A DNA stretch of 64,000 nucleotides from Gonocerus acuteangulatus (taxonomy: Eukaryota; Arthropoda; Insecta; Hemiptera; Coreidae), in NCBI GenBank assembly GCA_946811695.1, contig OX328125.1:100158143-100222142 (forward strand), read 5' to 3'. Position numbers and translations under genes: made by a program. Within the stretch, counting starts at the first letter, position 1, and every line of letters begins with the position of its first letter. The notes under the pieces were generated by a model, which did no database searches, was not told the DNA's origin, and saw only the letters and a program-made list of their open reading frames with translations. Below, in pieces: positions 9,687 through 19,620 of this stretch.

Positions 9687-10958
9687 CAGTGAAACCTCTT
9701 TATAGCGGACACCATTAGGTCTATAAAAAATGTCCGTTATTGGGAGGTTTCCTTTATTGGGAGGTTAATGAAATCCACCTTTAAAAAGCAGTGCACAACA
9801 GACTCCTTTTTTATTTCTTTTACAGCTGTCATTATCCACGATACCGCGTCCAGTACATTAGTAACATAATCTCTTGAGTCCATTTTGTAATGGCTTCTCG
9901 AAGAAATCGTTTTCTGTAATGTGTTTTGAAATTTTTAATAATGCCGAGATCGAGGGACTGGGAGTAAAATGTCATTTCCGGTGGAAAAAAACTGAATTTT
10001 AACATTTATTAGACGCATCAGTGGGTGGCAAGTCGCGTTGTCCATAAACACAATTACACGCCGTTTTTGACGTCCCATTCTCTGATCGAAAGTTTTTAGA
10101 CATTACTCACTATAGGCGTTGTCATCCATGCTTCTTTGTTATCTTACCAAGATATTCTTGTATTGACGTTAATGTTCTTAAAACAACGTGGTTTTAATGA
10201 TTTACCGATTATTAACGGCTGTTCAAAATTGCCTTCCATATTTACGCACAACATAATAGTTAAACGATCTTTGCTTTGTTTGTCTTCTGTGCACGTTTCC
10301 CCTTTTAGAATCATTGTCTTGTTTGGCAGAGCCCGAAAAAATAAAGCCGTTTCATCAAAAATATATTTTTAGCCTCATAGTCATGGCAAATGTAAACCTA
10401 TTTGTTTTTCTAATGATGAACTAAATCAACATTAACCGATGCACTTTCACCACATATCGTTCTAAAAACTATGCGAAGTTTGACGTCTACGTTTTGCCGA
10501 CGTCAAACTTCGCGCCCAGGTCTCTATCACAAAGCTTTAAACTATCATACACTTTTAAAACTTCCACTTTATTTTTTAGAGTTACACGTGTTCTTTTCCG
10601 AGTTCATGAGTAGATACAAACTGAATAAAACCTGCTGAAAAGTGGTATAACAAAACAAGATGTGGTTCTTGGAACAGTGGGGTAAGATTTACTCTTGACA
10701 TTTCGTATGAATTTTACTAGCAATGCCCGCCAGGGTGTGCTTTTTCTTGAGATTCTCAGAATCCAATTAAATATTTTACCCTGCTGTCCGCTATTGGGAG
10801 TTGAAATCAGCTATATGGGTCCGATTTTAGGTGTCCGTTGTCCGTAAGTAGAGGGTCCGCTATTGAGAGGTGCTAATGCATTGATTTAAAGGGGTTTTCG
10901 CCGGGACCATGGATATTCTGTCCGTTCATAGAGGTGTCCGTTACAGGAGGTTTCATTA
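9687..10958. mobile_element. Tigger/pogo-like DNA transposon, decayed
   Basis: The left end is CAGTGAAACCTCTTTATAGC and the right end is a diverged inverse ending ggaggtttca. Such ends, with gcggac/gtccgt repeats near the termini, are typical of the pogo/Tigger branch of Tc1/mariner. It is inserted in the TA run between two copies of the 7703-type terminal repeat. The minus strand holds a broken DDE transposase (see 9820-10390). Confidence 0.8.
9820..10390 (-). pseudogene. Tigger/pogo DDE transposase remnant
   Basis: Reading the minus strand, three frame-shifted pieces together carry the DDE_1 catalytic signature. The first aspartate is in YIFDETALFFRALPNKT and is followed by SKDRLTIMLCVN and KPRCFK. 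The second is in VIVFMDNATCH. The third is in LDLGIIKNFKTHYRKR. In the family these three acidic residues bind the metal ions for strand transfer, and all three are still readable. At least three in-frame stops and two frameshifts separate the pieces, and the N-terminal CENP-B-type DNA-binding domain is missing. The gene is dead. Identification is by family motifs and is firm for the Tigger/pogo group; the exact subfamily is not resolved. Confidence 0.85.
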
Positions 10959-10966
10959 TATATATA

Positions 10967-11095
10967 CAGGGTTATTCAGGTCTAACTAGCCAAACTTCAG
11001 GAGGTATTTCTAGACATCATTGTCAACAAAAAAGTTCATTTAAAGTATGGTCCGATTCTCAATGGAAAAGGAGCCATGTCCAATTTTCTTCTTCT
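10967..11095 (+). mobile_element. Solo terminal repeat of the 7703-type transposon
   Basis: Begins cagggttattcaggtctaac and continues through acaaaaaagttcattt and tatggtccgattc to ccatgtccaattttct, parallel to the left end at 7703. No matching right end is seen nearby. Confidence 0.7.
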
Positions 11096-11199
11096 TCTTT
11101 TCGTCTTGTCGAGTGAATGATCCTGTTACCCAGGCTTCTTAATTAACTTAATTGCTTAATTTCTCTTAATTTACATTCACTCTTAAACCAATTATCTTC

Positions 11200-11344
11200 C
11201 CATTTACAGATGTCGTCACGGTGCCTGAAGTAATACTGCCCGGAACTGCGATCTTACACAATCAGAGACGATGAAACCGGCGCTGTCTACAGGAGAGCAT
11301 CAGTTCATATTAGAGTGTTCAAGGAGTCGTATAATTTCACATAA
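11200..11344 (+). pseudogene. Probable Ty3/gypsy-type integrase C-terminal tail
   Basis: The frame from 11234 to the stop at 11342-11344 reads YCPELRSYTIRDDETG followed by AVYRRASVHIR. The pattern (R)SY-x2-x-DD-x-TG-x-VYRR-x3-HIR resembles the extreme C-terminus of gypsy-like retroelement integrases. A TAA at 11231-11233 interrupts the frame just upstream, and nothing else of pol is visible, so this is a fragment. Host origin is possible but I see no supporting exon structure. Confidence 0.4.
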
Positions 11345-11520
11345 GAAAAATGTTTTTGTTTAATGTTTTTTAGTTTGTTCAGGATAAAATCGTAGGAGCT
11401 CTAAGACCATGTGTTTTGTATTTTTATGTTCCCATTTTTATCTTAAAATATTTCTTTTCATTTCTTTTTCTGTTTTTCTGTTTTGGCATTTAAGTTTTGT
11501 ATTTAAGTAATTTTAAATTT

Positions 11521-11902
11521 GTATATATATATATATATATATATAAAGTTCGTACATAATGTCAAAAGTTCGTACATATCATGTGGCATGTTGATGTTTT
11601 CACGTTTCCTGCAGCCAACACTTACTAACAGACTGCAGGAAACGTGAAAACATCAACATGCCACATGATATGTACGAACTTTTGACAGATGGTAGCCCAC
11701 ACATATCCATTATTTTACATTTTTTAAAACAGATAAACATGTACGAGCAAATTTAGAAAACCTTATTCTAATATGTTTCACTATTTATTAAATTTTATTT
11801 GTACAAAATAGACTGAAAAGATCGAATTTTAGTTTATTGAAAATAATTTATTAAATTTACCACCTTTTTGTTTATAAATTTATAGCTGACGTTTTATGTT
11901 TT

Positions 11903-11936
<34 letters not shown>

Positions 11937-12061
11937 TCTTTTTGCCTTTCTTTTTAATGTTTCAAAATTTGGATTTTTAAATCTTTTAATTTGTTTGCAC
12001 CCTAGGTGTTTATAGAACAAATCGCCCTGTTGCGGGCTCTGAAATAAAATAAATAAATAAA
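11521..12061 (+). mobile_element. 5'-truncated LINE (I/Jockey-like) with foldback 5' end
   Basis: An open C-terminal piece from about 11619 to the TAG at 11754-11756 reads LTDCRKRENINMPHDMYELL and onward to a terminal INMYEQI. The 3' UTR includes a (CA)n(TA)n tract and ends gggctctgaaataaaa then (TAAA)n. A near-identical element lies on the minus strand at 51091-51725. The 5' end is a 54-bp inverted copy of its own coding sequence (11561-11614 against 11633-11686) with an 18-nt loop. Confidence 0.85.
11899..11938. repeat. (CA)n(TA)n inside LINE 3' UTR
   Basis: Mixed dinucleotide run at the same place in the LINE 3' UTR as the longer (TA)n(GT)n tract at 51226-51302. Confidence 0.9.
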
Positions 12062-12506
12062 TGATATACAGCCATATAACAAAGAGATGCTATTTACTAT
12101 GTAATCCTTGCGAGTTATTTACACCTACTTACTAAACAGTATATAGAGGACATTTTGAACTTGTAAAATTAACTGTTATCTAAAAATCGTAAAAATTGTG
12201 ATGGGTCTTATTTTGATTCTAGACGCCTCATAAGTTTGTTTTTACTTTGTAGAATGTTTATTTGTGAAAATATGCTTTGGATATAGGATGCGTACAGTAA
12301 ATCCTTTCGTTTGGAATTTGTAACAATTTGAATAACGTTAATTTTTTCGCTGATACCTCAATTGTACAATTATTATGAGAAACATATTGTACTCATCAAT
12401 ACGACATTTAGTGAGTTCTTTTACTATACACACACAAAAAAACACATTTCTCCTCTTTTCTTTAGACTAAAACTTTTTTTATCGCCATTTCGTCCTTTAT
12501 GATTAA
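12062..12506. other. Unassigned stretch
   Basis: AT-rich sequence with no recognised repeat or exon. Confidence 0.4.
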
Positions 12507-13335
12507 ACTAGCTGAATACACGTGCTTCGTCACGGCAGATAAGTAGTTATTTTATTGCGTTAAATAATGTTTATTCAAAATTAACGCTACTCTTTAATTT
12601 TGTGTAGTTTATTATTGCACGGTTCCCGTCATACTATTTGTTATTCATCAATTGATAAGTAATCAAAGTATACTGTTTCTTGACACGGGGGCGCTCCAGA
12701 CCACTATTATCGACAAAGAGATGACCTAGAGATACCCCGTTATCTATAGGTTACCAGCAATAGAAGTTTAACCCGTACCGGTAGAAGTTCGTTGTCAATA
12801 ATAAATGGACGGTAAAATTTTAAAATTGATGTTTCCAAGATGTCATTTGGAAACACATTATCTTTGCGAGCATTATCAAGACGTTTTCCGATTGGGGGTG
12901 CTGATGGGTGAGGAGGCTGTGCAAGGGTTCGGGATATTATTACCTCGGATGGACCATCAGCAGGTAAAGCATAAACTCTATGAGGGAGAAAATCACAGTC
13001 CATTTCTAGAAATTCAAGGTCTGGGTAGTTGAAATTAACCGCAATTCAAAATAATACTATGAAACAGATACAGTACAATAACAGCTGTTCTGTTATCGTC
13101 CTAGCAACGCATGCTGCCTAGGCTTGCCTGCTCTATCCAACTAGAACTTCAAACCCCTCTAAAAATACCTAAAAATTCGAATATCACAAAATCCTTTCTT
13201 AGCGAGTGTATACGTTATATAGGCAGTGTTCATACAAAATTTCAAAATTTTCTGTCAAGTGGTTTGGGCTGGGCGATGATAGGTCAGTGAGTCAGTCAGT
13301 GAGTGAGTGAGTGGTATTTGACAAATACATAGCAG
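12507..13335 (+). repeat. Dispersed repeat B, copy 1
   Basis: Starts actagctgaatacacgtgct and ends with a (GAGT)n-like run, ggtatttgacaaatacatag and cagactag. The second copy follows immediately. The start resembles repeat A (ctagctgttacccgg), suggesting related families. A short repeat D match lies inside at 12733-12760 on the minus strand. Open frames on both strands near 12740-13030 are not conserved in copy 2. Confidence 0.85.
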
Positions 13336-14526
13336 ACTAGCTGAATACCCGTGCTTCGTCACGGCAGGTAAGTAGTTATTTTATTGCGTTAAATAATGTT
13401 TCATTAAAATTACGTTACTATACAATTCTGTGCAGTTTATTAAAGCACGGTTCCCGTCATACTATATTTTATTGAATGGGCGTTAAAATTTAAAAGTGTA
13501 TGTTTCCAAGAAGTCATATGGTAACACCCAATATATTTACGAGTATTACCAAGGTTATAGGCGAGGAGGCTGTGCAAGGGTTCCGGATATTATTACCTCG
13601 CCTGGAAAACCTAAGGATATGCCATACATCACGGTTTGACCGGGACTGTCCCGGTATTTTTCAATTGTTTCGGTGTCCCGCCCAGTTTTATCAATGTCCC
13701 GGAAAAGGCTGTAAGATGTAAAAAGTAATGAATTCATGTTTATAAGAATCTTTTTTAAATCGGTTACTTTTCTACAATCAACATTTTTACTACTGCTCAC
13801 AGTATCATAGATATGAGAAGTAACCTAACTGTAAAACGCTGGAACTACCTGCACAGCGCTGCCAGCTGCCAGACACTACTATTTGGCTTAGTGAGAGATT
13901 GTTTTAAGAAAATCAAGTAGCAAAAAAAGTTCCGTTCTTATTTTTAAGGTTTGGGTAGGCTAACAGTTCAGGATTCCCCCTTCCCGTTACTTCCTAGGCT
14001 TAAAACTCACCATTTTGCTTATAATTTATACTCTTTTTATCCCCCCCCCCTGGTATGCCCATCCCATATTAATGTGTCTCGGCTTAACTCTCCAAAAATA
14101 TGGCAAGCCTATCTGACGGGGACAGGCAGAAAAGAAACGCAATTAAAACTCTATGAGGGAAAATTAATTTCTAGTAATTCAAGGTCTGCCATCATAGTTG
14201 AAATTAACCTCAATTAGAAATAAAACTATGAGATACATAATGTAAGGTAACAGCTGTTCTTTATCGTCCTAGCAACGCAGGCTGCCTGGGCTTGCCTTCT
14301 CTAACCAACTCAAACTTTAAACCCACCTAAAAATGCTTAAAAATACGAATATCAAAAAATCCTTTCTTAGCGAGCGGCTACGTTATGTAGGGAGTGTCCA
14401 TGCAAAATTTCAAAATTTTCTGTCGAGCGGTTTGGGCTGGGCGTTGATAGATGAGTGAGTGAGTGAGTGAGTGAGTGAGTGAGTGAGTGAGTGAGTGAGT
14501 GGTATTTGACAAATATATAGTAGATT
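13336..14526 (+). repeat. Dispersed repeat B, copy 2
   Basis: Starts actagctgaatacccgtgct, shares the gaggaggctgtgcaagggtt block with copy 1, and ends tatttgacaaatatatag then tagatt. It is about 360 bp longer, mainly from extra sequence around 13630-13960 with three cccgg motifs. It includes a (GAGT)n tract at 14451-14503. Confidence 0.85.
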
Positions 14527-15149
14527 TAGAGCATGAGAGACGGTATAATTTAATGTATTTTCGATTCTATATTTCTTTCGGAAATAATACTTCTAAATAA
14601 CATTGAAACTGAAGAGTAGATTGATAGAGTTGTGATTTGAGTTAGATTTGAGATAGGTGTTGTAGAGTGTGTAAGAGATAAGGCTGATATAGACACCCTA
14701 CTCGAATCCCTCTATAATTTAGATTGAAATGCTCGCTTGATTAGGCAGTCTCTACCTCTAGCCCTCTACATCCAGCCCAGCCACCTGCTACTTCCCGTAT
14801 CGGGGTAATCATATTAGGAAATGATTTAGGTGAAAATTCCTCTGAAAAAAAACTGATTTATTTAAATTACATAATTATTATAGATACCGAAATTGCTATC
14901 CGTAAAAAAAAAAAAAAATGTATCAGAATTTCCAGTTTTGTCCAATGGTCCTTTTTGTAAGATAGACATTAACATTTGAGGGATTTTCAAAATTAAAACA
15001 TCAATTCTGGGAAATTTATTATCAATAGTTAATAATATTTTTACTAATTCCTCAAACAGAAAACTGGACGAACGCTAGAAATAGTCTGAAACAATAAACG
15101 CGTTTCCATAAAATGTTTATCCATAGTGTCGCTCAAAAAGTTTGGAATA
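14527..15149. other. Unassigned stretch
   Basis: No supported gene or repeat. A 14-A run lies near 14906. Confidence 0.4.
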
Positions 15150-15540
15150 GATTTAATTTATACGAAGACAAGGTATAGTTGGGATTCGGCTAGGAGAAAA
15201 AACCGTCAGAATTTCAGGAAGAAATCTGTATTTGGACGTTTCGGCTGCACATTGGCAGAGAGAATGCCTAGGGGGGAGGGAGGAAGGCCTCGAAGACACT
15301 TAGGTAACCATGGTTGGATGTATATGATATATATATACATCCAACCATGGTTACCTAAGTGTCTTCGAGGCCTTCCTCCCTCCCCCCTAGGCATTCTCTC
15401 TGCCAATGTGCAGCCGAAACGTCCAAATACAGATTTCTTCCTGAAAGTCTGACGTTTTTTTCTCCTAGCCGAATCCCAACTATACCTTGTCTTCGTATCT
15501 CTGCAACGGCTAACTATCTCCATCTCCGATTTAATTTATA
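15150..15540. mobile_element. Penelope-like foldback element with 13-bp target duplication
   Basis: A near-perfect palindrome spans 15161-15497, with arms of about 163 bp around a TA-rich loop near 15329. The arms carry gttgggattcggctaggag, ggacgtttcggct and ccatggttggatgta. The outer direct repeat gatttaatttata occurs at 15150-15162 and 15528-15540 and looks like a target-site duplication. The gccgaaacgtcc core and the agttagccg tail are shared with the element at 42955-43999. Long overlapping frames on both strands simply mirror the palindrome. Confidence 0.75.
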
Positions 15541-15800
15541 TTTGGGGAAAAATTTAAACACCGAATCAAATAAATTCTTAAAGAAAAATGAGATTTTATT
15601 GTCCCACGATTCTCTAAAAAAACGATTGGACGAGTTAGTTAACCAGCTAAAATGGTCCTGACCATTGTTTCTATTTGAGAAAATCAAAGAAAAATGTATT
15701 TAGGCGTACAATCTTATTACGAAAGAGTAAAATACGAATCAGTTTACAATTTTTCTGAAAAAAATGCTGTGAACAAATGTAATATAAGAAATTAAAAATG

Positions 15801-15806
15801 CCGTAC
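15801..15806 (-). promoter_or_regulatory. Splice donor of receptor exon
   Basis: On the minus strand AAAG is followed by gtacgg, a fair match to the AAG|GTRAG donor consensus. Confidence 0.75.
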
Positions 15807-15947
15807 CTTTGATGAAATCGACAGCCATCTCTAGTCCATAAGTATCCTTATCACAATCGTCCAGTATGTGAGCTCCGATCTTGAACCACTTAGCACGATT
15901 GTTGATAATGTCCAGCGTGTAGAGCATCGTCTCAACTGCTTGGATTC
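15807..15947 (-). CDS. Exon of an mGluR-like class C GPCR (possibly mangetout-type)
   Basis: This minus-strand exon encodes IQAVETMLYTLDIINNRAKW, then FKIGAHILDDCDKDTYGLEM and AVDFIK. It matches the first lobe of the bilobed extracellular ligand-binding (Venus flytrap) domain of metabotropic glutamate receptors, where the usual pattern is GIQ-x-EAMLFALD-x-IN followed by G-x-HILD-x-C-x-DTYALE. The cysteine in DDCDKD is the conserved one. The receptor acts at the neuronal plasma membrane. Splice sites support the exon: upstream pyrimidine-rich tgctttgtag acceptor and AAAG|gtacgg donor, both phase 1, 141 bp long. The DDCDKDTYGLE wording is closer to what I recall of the insect mangetout (mtt) receptor than of the GluRA receptor, but that is memory. 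No other exon of the gene is visible. Confidence 0.82.
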
Positions 15948-15966
15948 CTACAAAGCAGACATAAAA
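15948..15966 (-). promoter_or_regulatory. Splice acceptor of receptor exon
   Basis: On the minus strand the intron ends ttatgtctgctttgtag, a pyrimidine-rich tract and AG immediately before the exon. Confidence 0.75.
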
Positions 15967-16224
15967 ACATGATAAATATGCTGTTCTCATTATGAATTGT
16001 TTCTACAAAGCATTAGGCGTCCAATAGGAGTGGGATTGTTGGATTTAATTATTGTTTTTTTCCTTAAAAACATTACATAATAAATACTGATTTTTTTTCA
16101 GCTTATACCAATCGGGCGAAATAAATTACATTATAGTTGGATCCAGAATATGTTTCCTTCTGCGTTCGTTTACACATTGTGGAGTATGGAATGGAATGAT
16201 GCACCGTCCGTACTCTTCGGAATA

Positions 16225-16225
<1 letters not shown>
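15953..16225. other. Probable receptor intron, no other feature
   Basis: Follows the exon on its 5' side. No second exon or repeat recognised. Confidence 0.5.

Positions 16226-16314
<89 letters not shown>
16226..16314 (+). repeat. (GT)n(GA)n microsatellite
   Basis: About 15 GT units followed by about 28 GA units. Ser-Leu and Arg-Glu frames over it are artefacts. Confidence 0.98.
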
Positions 16315-16318
<4 letters not shown>

Positions 16319-17028
16319 GGTGGGTAAGTGTGAGGGTTATCTGAGGGGTTAGTAAGATATTCTAAGCTCAATAGGAAGCTTATATGTTGATCATTAAAGT
16401 TAATAGGGAAAGCCCATAGGCTAAGGGTTGTAGAATATTGAAAGGGCCTAAGTAGTAAGGCTGGCGTACACCACAACCACCACCACACCATCTCTACTCC
16501 TACCATAACTCTCAAGGAATTCGGCAAAGACGATTTATACCACCACGGTGTTTCCAACGCTAATGGAGAAAAATACAATACTCTCAGCAATATTTCAACT
16601 TATATTAGTATACATACATTCTTCAAAAATGTGAATTTTTCTTTACCGTTCATGTTGTCGGCTATTTACACAGAGATAAAGTAAAATGTTTAAACAAAAA
16701 TACATATACTTATTTAAGAACTATTATGGAATGTGCATCAGCTGTGTAACGCTCAAACAGAATAATGAGACAATCGACAAATAGAAAAATCTGTTCTACT
16801 GAAGTTACACATATCGTCGATACAAATGTAAAGTATCGAAGGTGAAAAATCGCATTTTTCATTTTCAATCTATGCTGATTAGTGTTGGACTGATTGACTA
16901 TATGTAGGTTTTGTCAAACATTCGAAAAATAAAGAAAAATAACTATCAATTACAGAAAATCGAATGTGCACTAAGTCTAATTAAAATATATAAGGCAATA
17001 CAATTTATATAGAGTCATCTACAAGGTA
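16315..17028. other. Unassigned stretch
   Basis: Apart from atatcgtcgatacaaa near 16811, which resembles the terminus of the MITE at 22288, nothing was recognised. Confidence 0.4.
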
Positions 17029-18370
17029 CACTGAGAAAAAAAACAGCCTGCCGGCAGCCTGAAAACTGTGACTCAGTGCCAGTATTTTGAAATAGGACAT
17101 TTTAGTCTAAAATAGGATTCCACATATTTCAACCTAAAATATGATTCCACTAGTTAGAGTGCCCGCACTTTATAATAGGGTGCTGGAATGCTAGCAGCCT
17201 AGTAACAAAGTAAACAAGAGCCTGTATGCCTGAATGCAGACTGTACCGCCAGAACAGAGTTCAGGCTCTTGTTTTTACTATTAAAATTAAAAACAGATGT
17301 TATATACAATAGAATGAAGAAAGTTGTGTTTGTTTTTCAAGAATATATTCCCTTAATATAACATGGAGCTGCGGGTATAGAACCAACTGAAGATGGAGTT
17401 CAATAAGCCTGGTAAGCTGAGAACTGATGGAAGTCTTTTTTCCTTCATTTATGATCATATCCATAGAAAAAACCCTTATTTTATATTTATTTTGTAATTC
17501 CCTGGCAGCTTTGAATTTACTGCGACATTTTAAACTAGAAAAAATGTCTATTTATGTTTCTTTTTAATTATATAAAACACAACAACAACAACATTTCTTT
17601 TGTTATTAATAAAAATTTATTTTTGTTTCTGTTTGAACAGATGCTCAAATCAACTGTCTTCGGCTTTATGAATGCGGCTATAAGTGTCATGAAAACAAAA
17701 AAAAATATTTTATTTCTAGACCTACTTGTTCAATATTGTTCATAAGTACATTGTACCTAATACCTAATACTTGTAAGTATCTATATTTGTTAAAAAGTGT
17801 ATACCTCTTACCTACTTGTAAATATCTACTTGTTAAGAAGTGTATATGTAAATTACACCCAAATAAAGTCTCATTATTATTACTCTGAATTTACCTTTGT
17901 TCTTTTTTATCCACATAATAAAGTCATCTCTCTGTAGGCTGCTAGCATCCTATATGGATGGGGTTAATGTAACCCATCCATATAGGATGCTAACAGCCTA
18001 TAGGGGTAGGATACAGGAAGCAAACATCAGGATGCTCGCAGCCTATATGGGTAGGCTGCTAGAAGCCAGTAACAGAGTGCCAGCAATCTAAAGTCTAGGG
18101 GTACGCACTTGAAAGTAGAGTGCTGGGCACTCTATTGTTGGATGCTAGCTTTGGGTGTGAGAACTCTACTATAGGATGCAGAATTAGCATTCCAGCACTC
18201 TATTATAAAATGCGGGCACTCTAACTAGTTGAATCCTAATTTAGGCTAAAATATGTGGAATCCTATTTTAAACTAAAATGTCCTATTTCAAAATACTGGC
18301 ACTGAGTCACAGTTTTCAGGCTGCGGGCAGCCTGAAAGTAGATGCGAGCAGCCTGTTTTTTTTCTCCGTG
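17029..18370. mobile_element. DNA transposon with about 170-bp TIRs, 1.34 kb
   Basis: The left end reads cactgagaaaaaaaacagcc and the right end, inverted, cacggagaaaaaaaacaggc. The inverted similarity runs about 170 bp inward and includes caaaatactggcactgag and aaaatgcgggcactctaac. TA flanks both ends (17027-17028 and 18371-18372), fitting a TA duplication. The interior holds many degenerate taggatgctagcagcc units and a palindrome at about 17934-18004, and no transposase. I call it non-autonomous; superfamily unresolved. Confidence 0.8.
17934..18004. repeat. Palindrome inside the 17029 transposon
   Basis: The phrase gctagcatcctatatggatg and its inverse catccatataggatgctaac flank a short gggttaatgtaac centre. 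Confidence 0.8.
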
Positions 18371-18373
18371 TAC

Positions 18374-18658
18374 GAAACCACTTTTGTTTTATCAACAATA
18401 TACTGTCACTGTACGTACTTTTTGGTATACTTTGGTCATTCTAACCTTGTAGTCGTAAAGAATGCTGTCGTACGTGGACTTAGGAACTCACGCTCTAAAT
18501 ATTGGTGGTATTTCCAGCTTTGAGGATAAATAGTTTAATATTTAATGAAATTCTATTAGTTTTTCATTATTAAATGACTCTGCTCTGATCATCAAGTCAA
18601 CGTCAATAAGCACTTTTGCTAAATTTATTTTCTCTCTTTGTTACATGTTTTAAACATT
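18374..18658. other. Unassigned stretch
   Basis: No supported feature. Confidence 0.4.
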
Positions 18659-18659
18659 T

Positions 18660-18800
18660 GTGGTGCCTCTTCAGAGAAAAATGGTAAAAATAAAACGTTT
18701 TGTTTCAAAACCAAAACAGGTATGGCCTTTTTCTATCACTTCTCCTGAAGAGGCACCTCAAAGGTATGGAACATCAGGAGAAATTATAGAAAAACGCCCT
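18660..18800. mobile_element. Degenerate Penelope-like end pair
   Basis: ctgaagaggcacc occurs on the minus strand near 18663-18676 and on the plus strand near 18747-18760. The plus copy is followed by ggaacatcagg, a corrupted form of the GAAACATGT seen at 19254 and 50485. The 62-residue open frame across it is not conserved and is likely chance. Confidence 0.4.
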
Positions 18801-19061
18801 ATAGTATTAGAAAGACAGAAAATAAAGATAGTAAAACTGTGTTATTAAGTTATAAGTTATGGACCTTGTGCGTGCCATATCAATTTATAAGGAATTTACA
18901 CCATACAATTTACAGGTTGCTACTAATTTAACGTGCCAGATGGCACGTGATTCGGCCTGAAATTCATGCCTTCATCACGGATATGAGAAGAAGGAGAACT
19001 TTGGCTCACGGATATTCAATCGTTTTCAACCGAAATTATATTTAGCTAGTCCAGGTATTTA

Positions 19062-19140
19062 TTTATTTATTTGTCTTTAGAGTCCCGCAACTTTTGGCGA
19101 TGGTCTCCTTACAGTTAGGTTTAATAATGACAATATATAA
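19062..19140 (-). mobile_element. LINE-type 3' end, minus strand
   Basis: tatttatttatttatttgtc followed by agagtcccgcaact and ggcgatgg is the inverse of the gggctct(AATA)n terminal pattern. Confidence 0.55.
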
Positions 19141-19194
19141 AAATATATTAAAGCAGTCTAGACGAGGCCCTGCTAGTGGAAGGTTCTCCTCCTC

Positions 19195-19320
19195 AGGTTG
19201 AGGCTGAATTTATGTTTCAAGTATGTTCCCCTGAAGAGGCGCCAAAATGGTGGGAAACATGTAGGGAAGAGAAATAAAAAGTGTGAAAGTGTGTGGCGTA
19301 GTTTTATTAACCTTCCGCCT
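19195..19320 (+). mobile_element. Penelope-like end with hammerhead-like core
   Basis: CTGAAGA at 19231-19237, a weak 4-bp stem II (cgcc with ggtg), GAA at 19254-19256 and palindromic ACATGT then A. Stem I is supported by ttccc at 19226-19230 pairing with gggaa at 19264-19268. Followed by an AT-rich tail with gaaataaaaag. Confidence 0.55.
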
Positions 19321-19429
19321 TATTTACTAATTCTATATATTTGAGCTAAGGGTCATTTAACGATTAATTAAAAATATATTGTCATTCGGTCCAGGTATAT
19401 GAATGACAAAATATTTTTATAAGAAAATG

Positions 19430-19620
19430 TGTTTTATTTTATGCCGACGGAAATTATTACACATCTGTGAGGCATAGCTCTCCTTCATCTCATCGCCCGG
19501 ATGACGGCTTCAATTTGAAGCCATAACGTCGGGGGGGAAAAAAACATAAAACGTTTACTTATAAAAAATGTAGTTTTATCAAAATACCAAGACCGATCCC
19601 TGACAAAATCTACCTTTGCT
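19430..19620 (+). mobile_element. Penelope-like end, decayed hammerhead
   Basis: CGGATGA at 19498-19504, a perfect 6-bp stem II (ggcttc 19506-19511, gaagcc 19517-19522) and ATAACGTC at 19523-19530. The intact consensus would be CTGATGA and GAAACGTC, so two core positions are mutated. A more damaged relative lies at about 26690-26820. Confidence 0.5.

Noticed and set aside
10136..10372. 78-residue plus-strand frame
   Set aside because: It is the antisense shadow of the Tigger transposase remnant.
15126..15523. Two near-identical 105-108-residue frames on opposite strands
   Set aside because: They are mirror images caused by the large palindrome, not two genes.
16126..16590. 154-residue minus-strand frame
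   Set aside because: Its middle is the (GT)n(GA)n microsatellite, and the flanks show no conserved motif.
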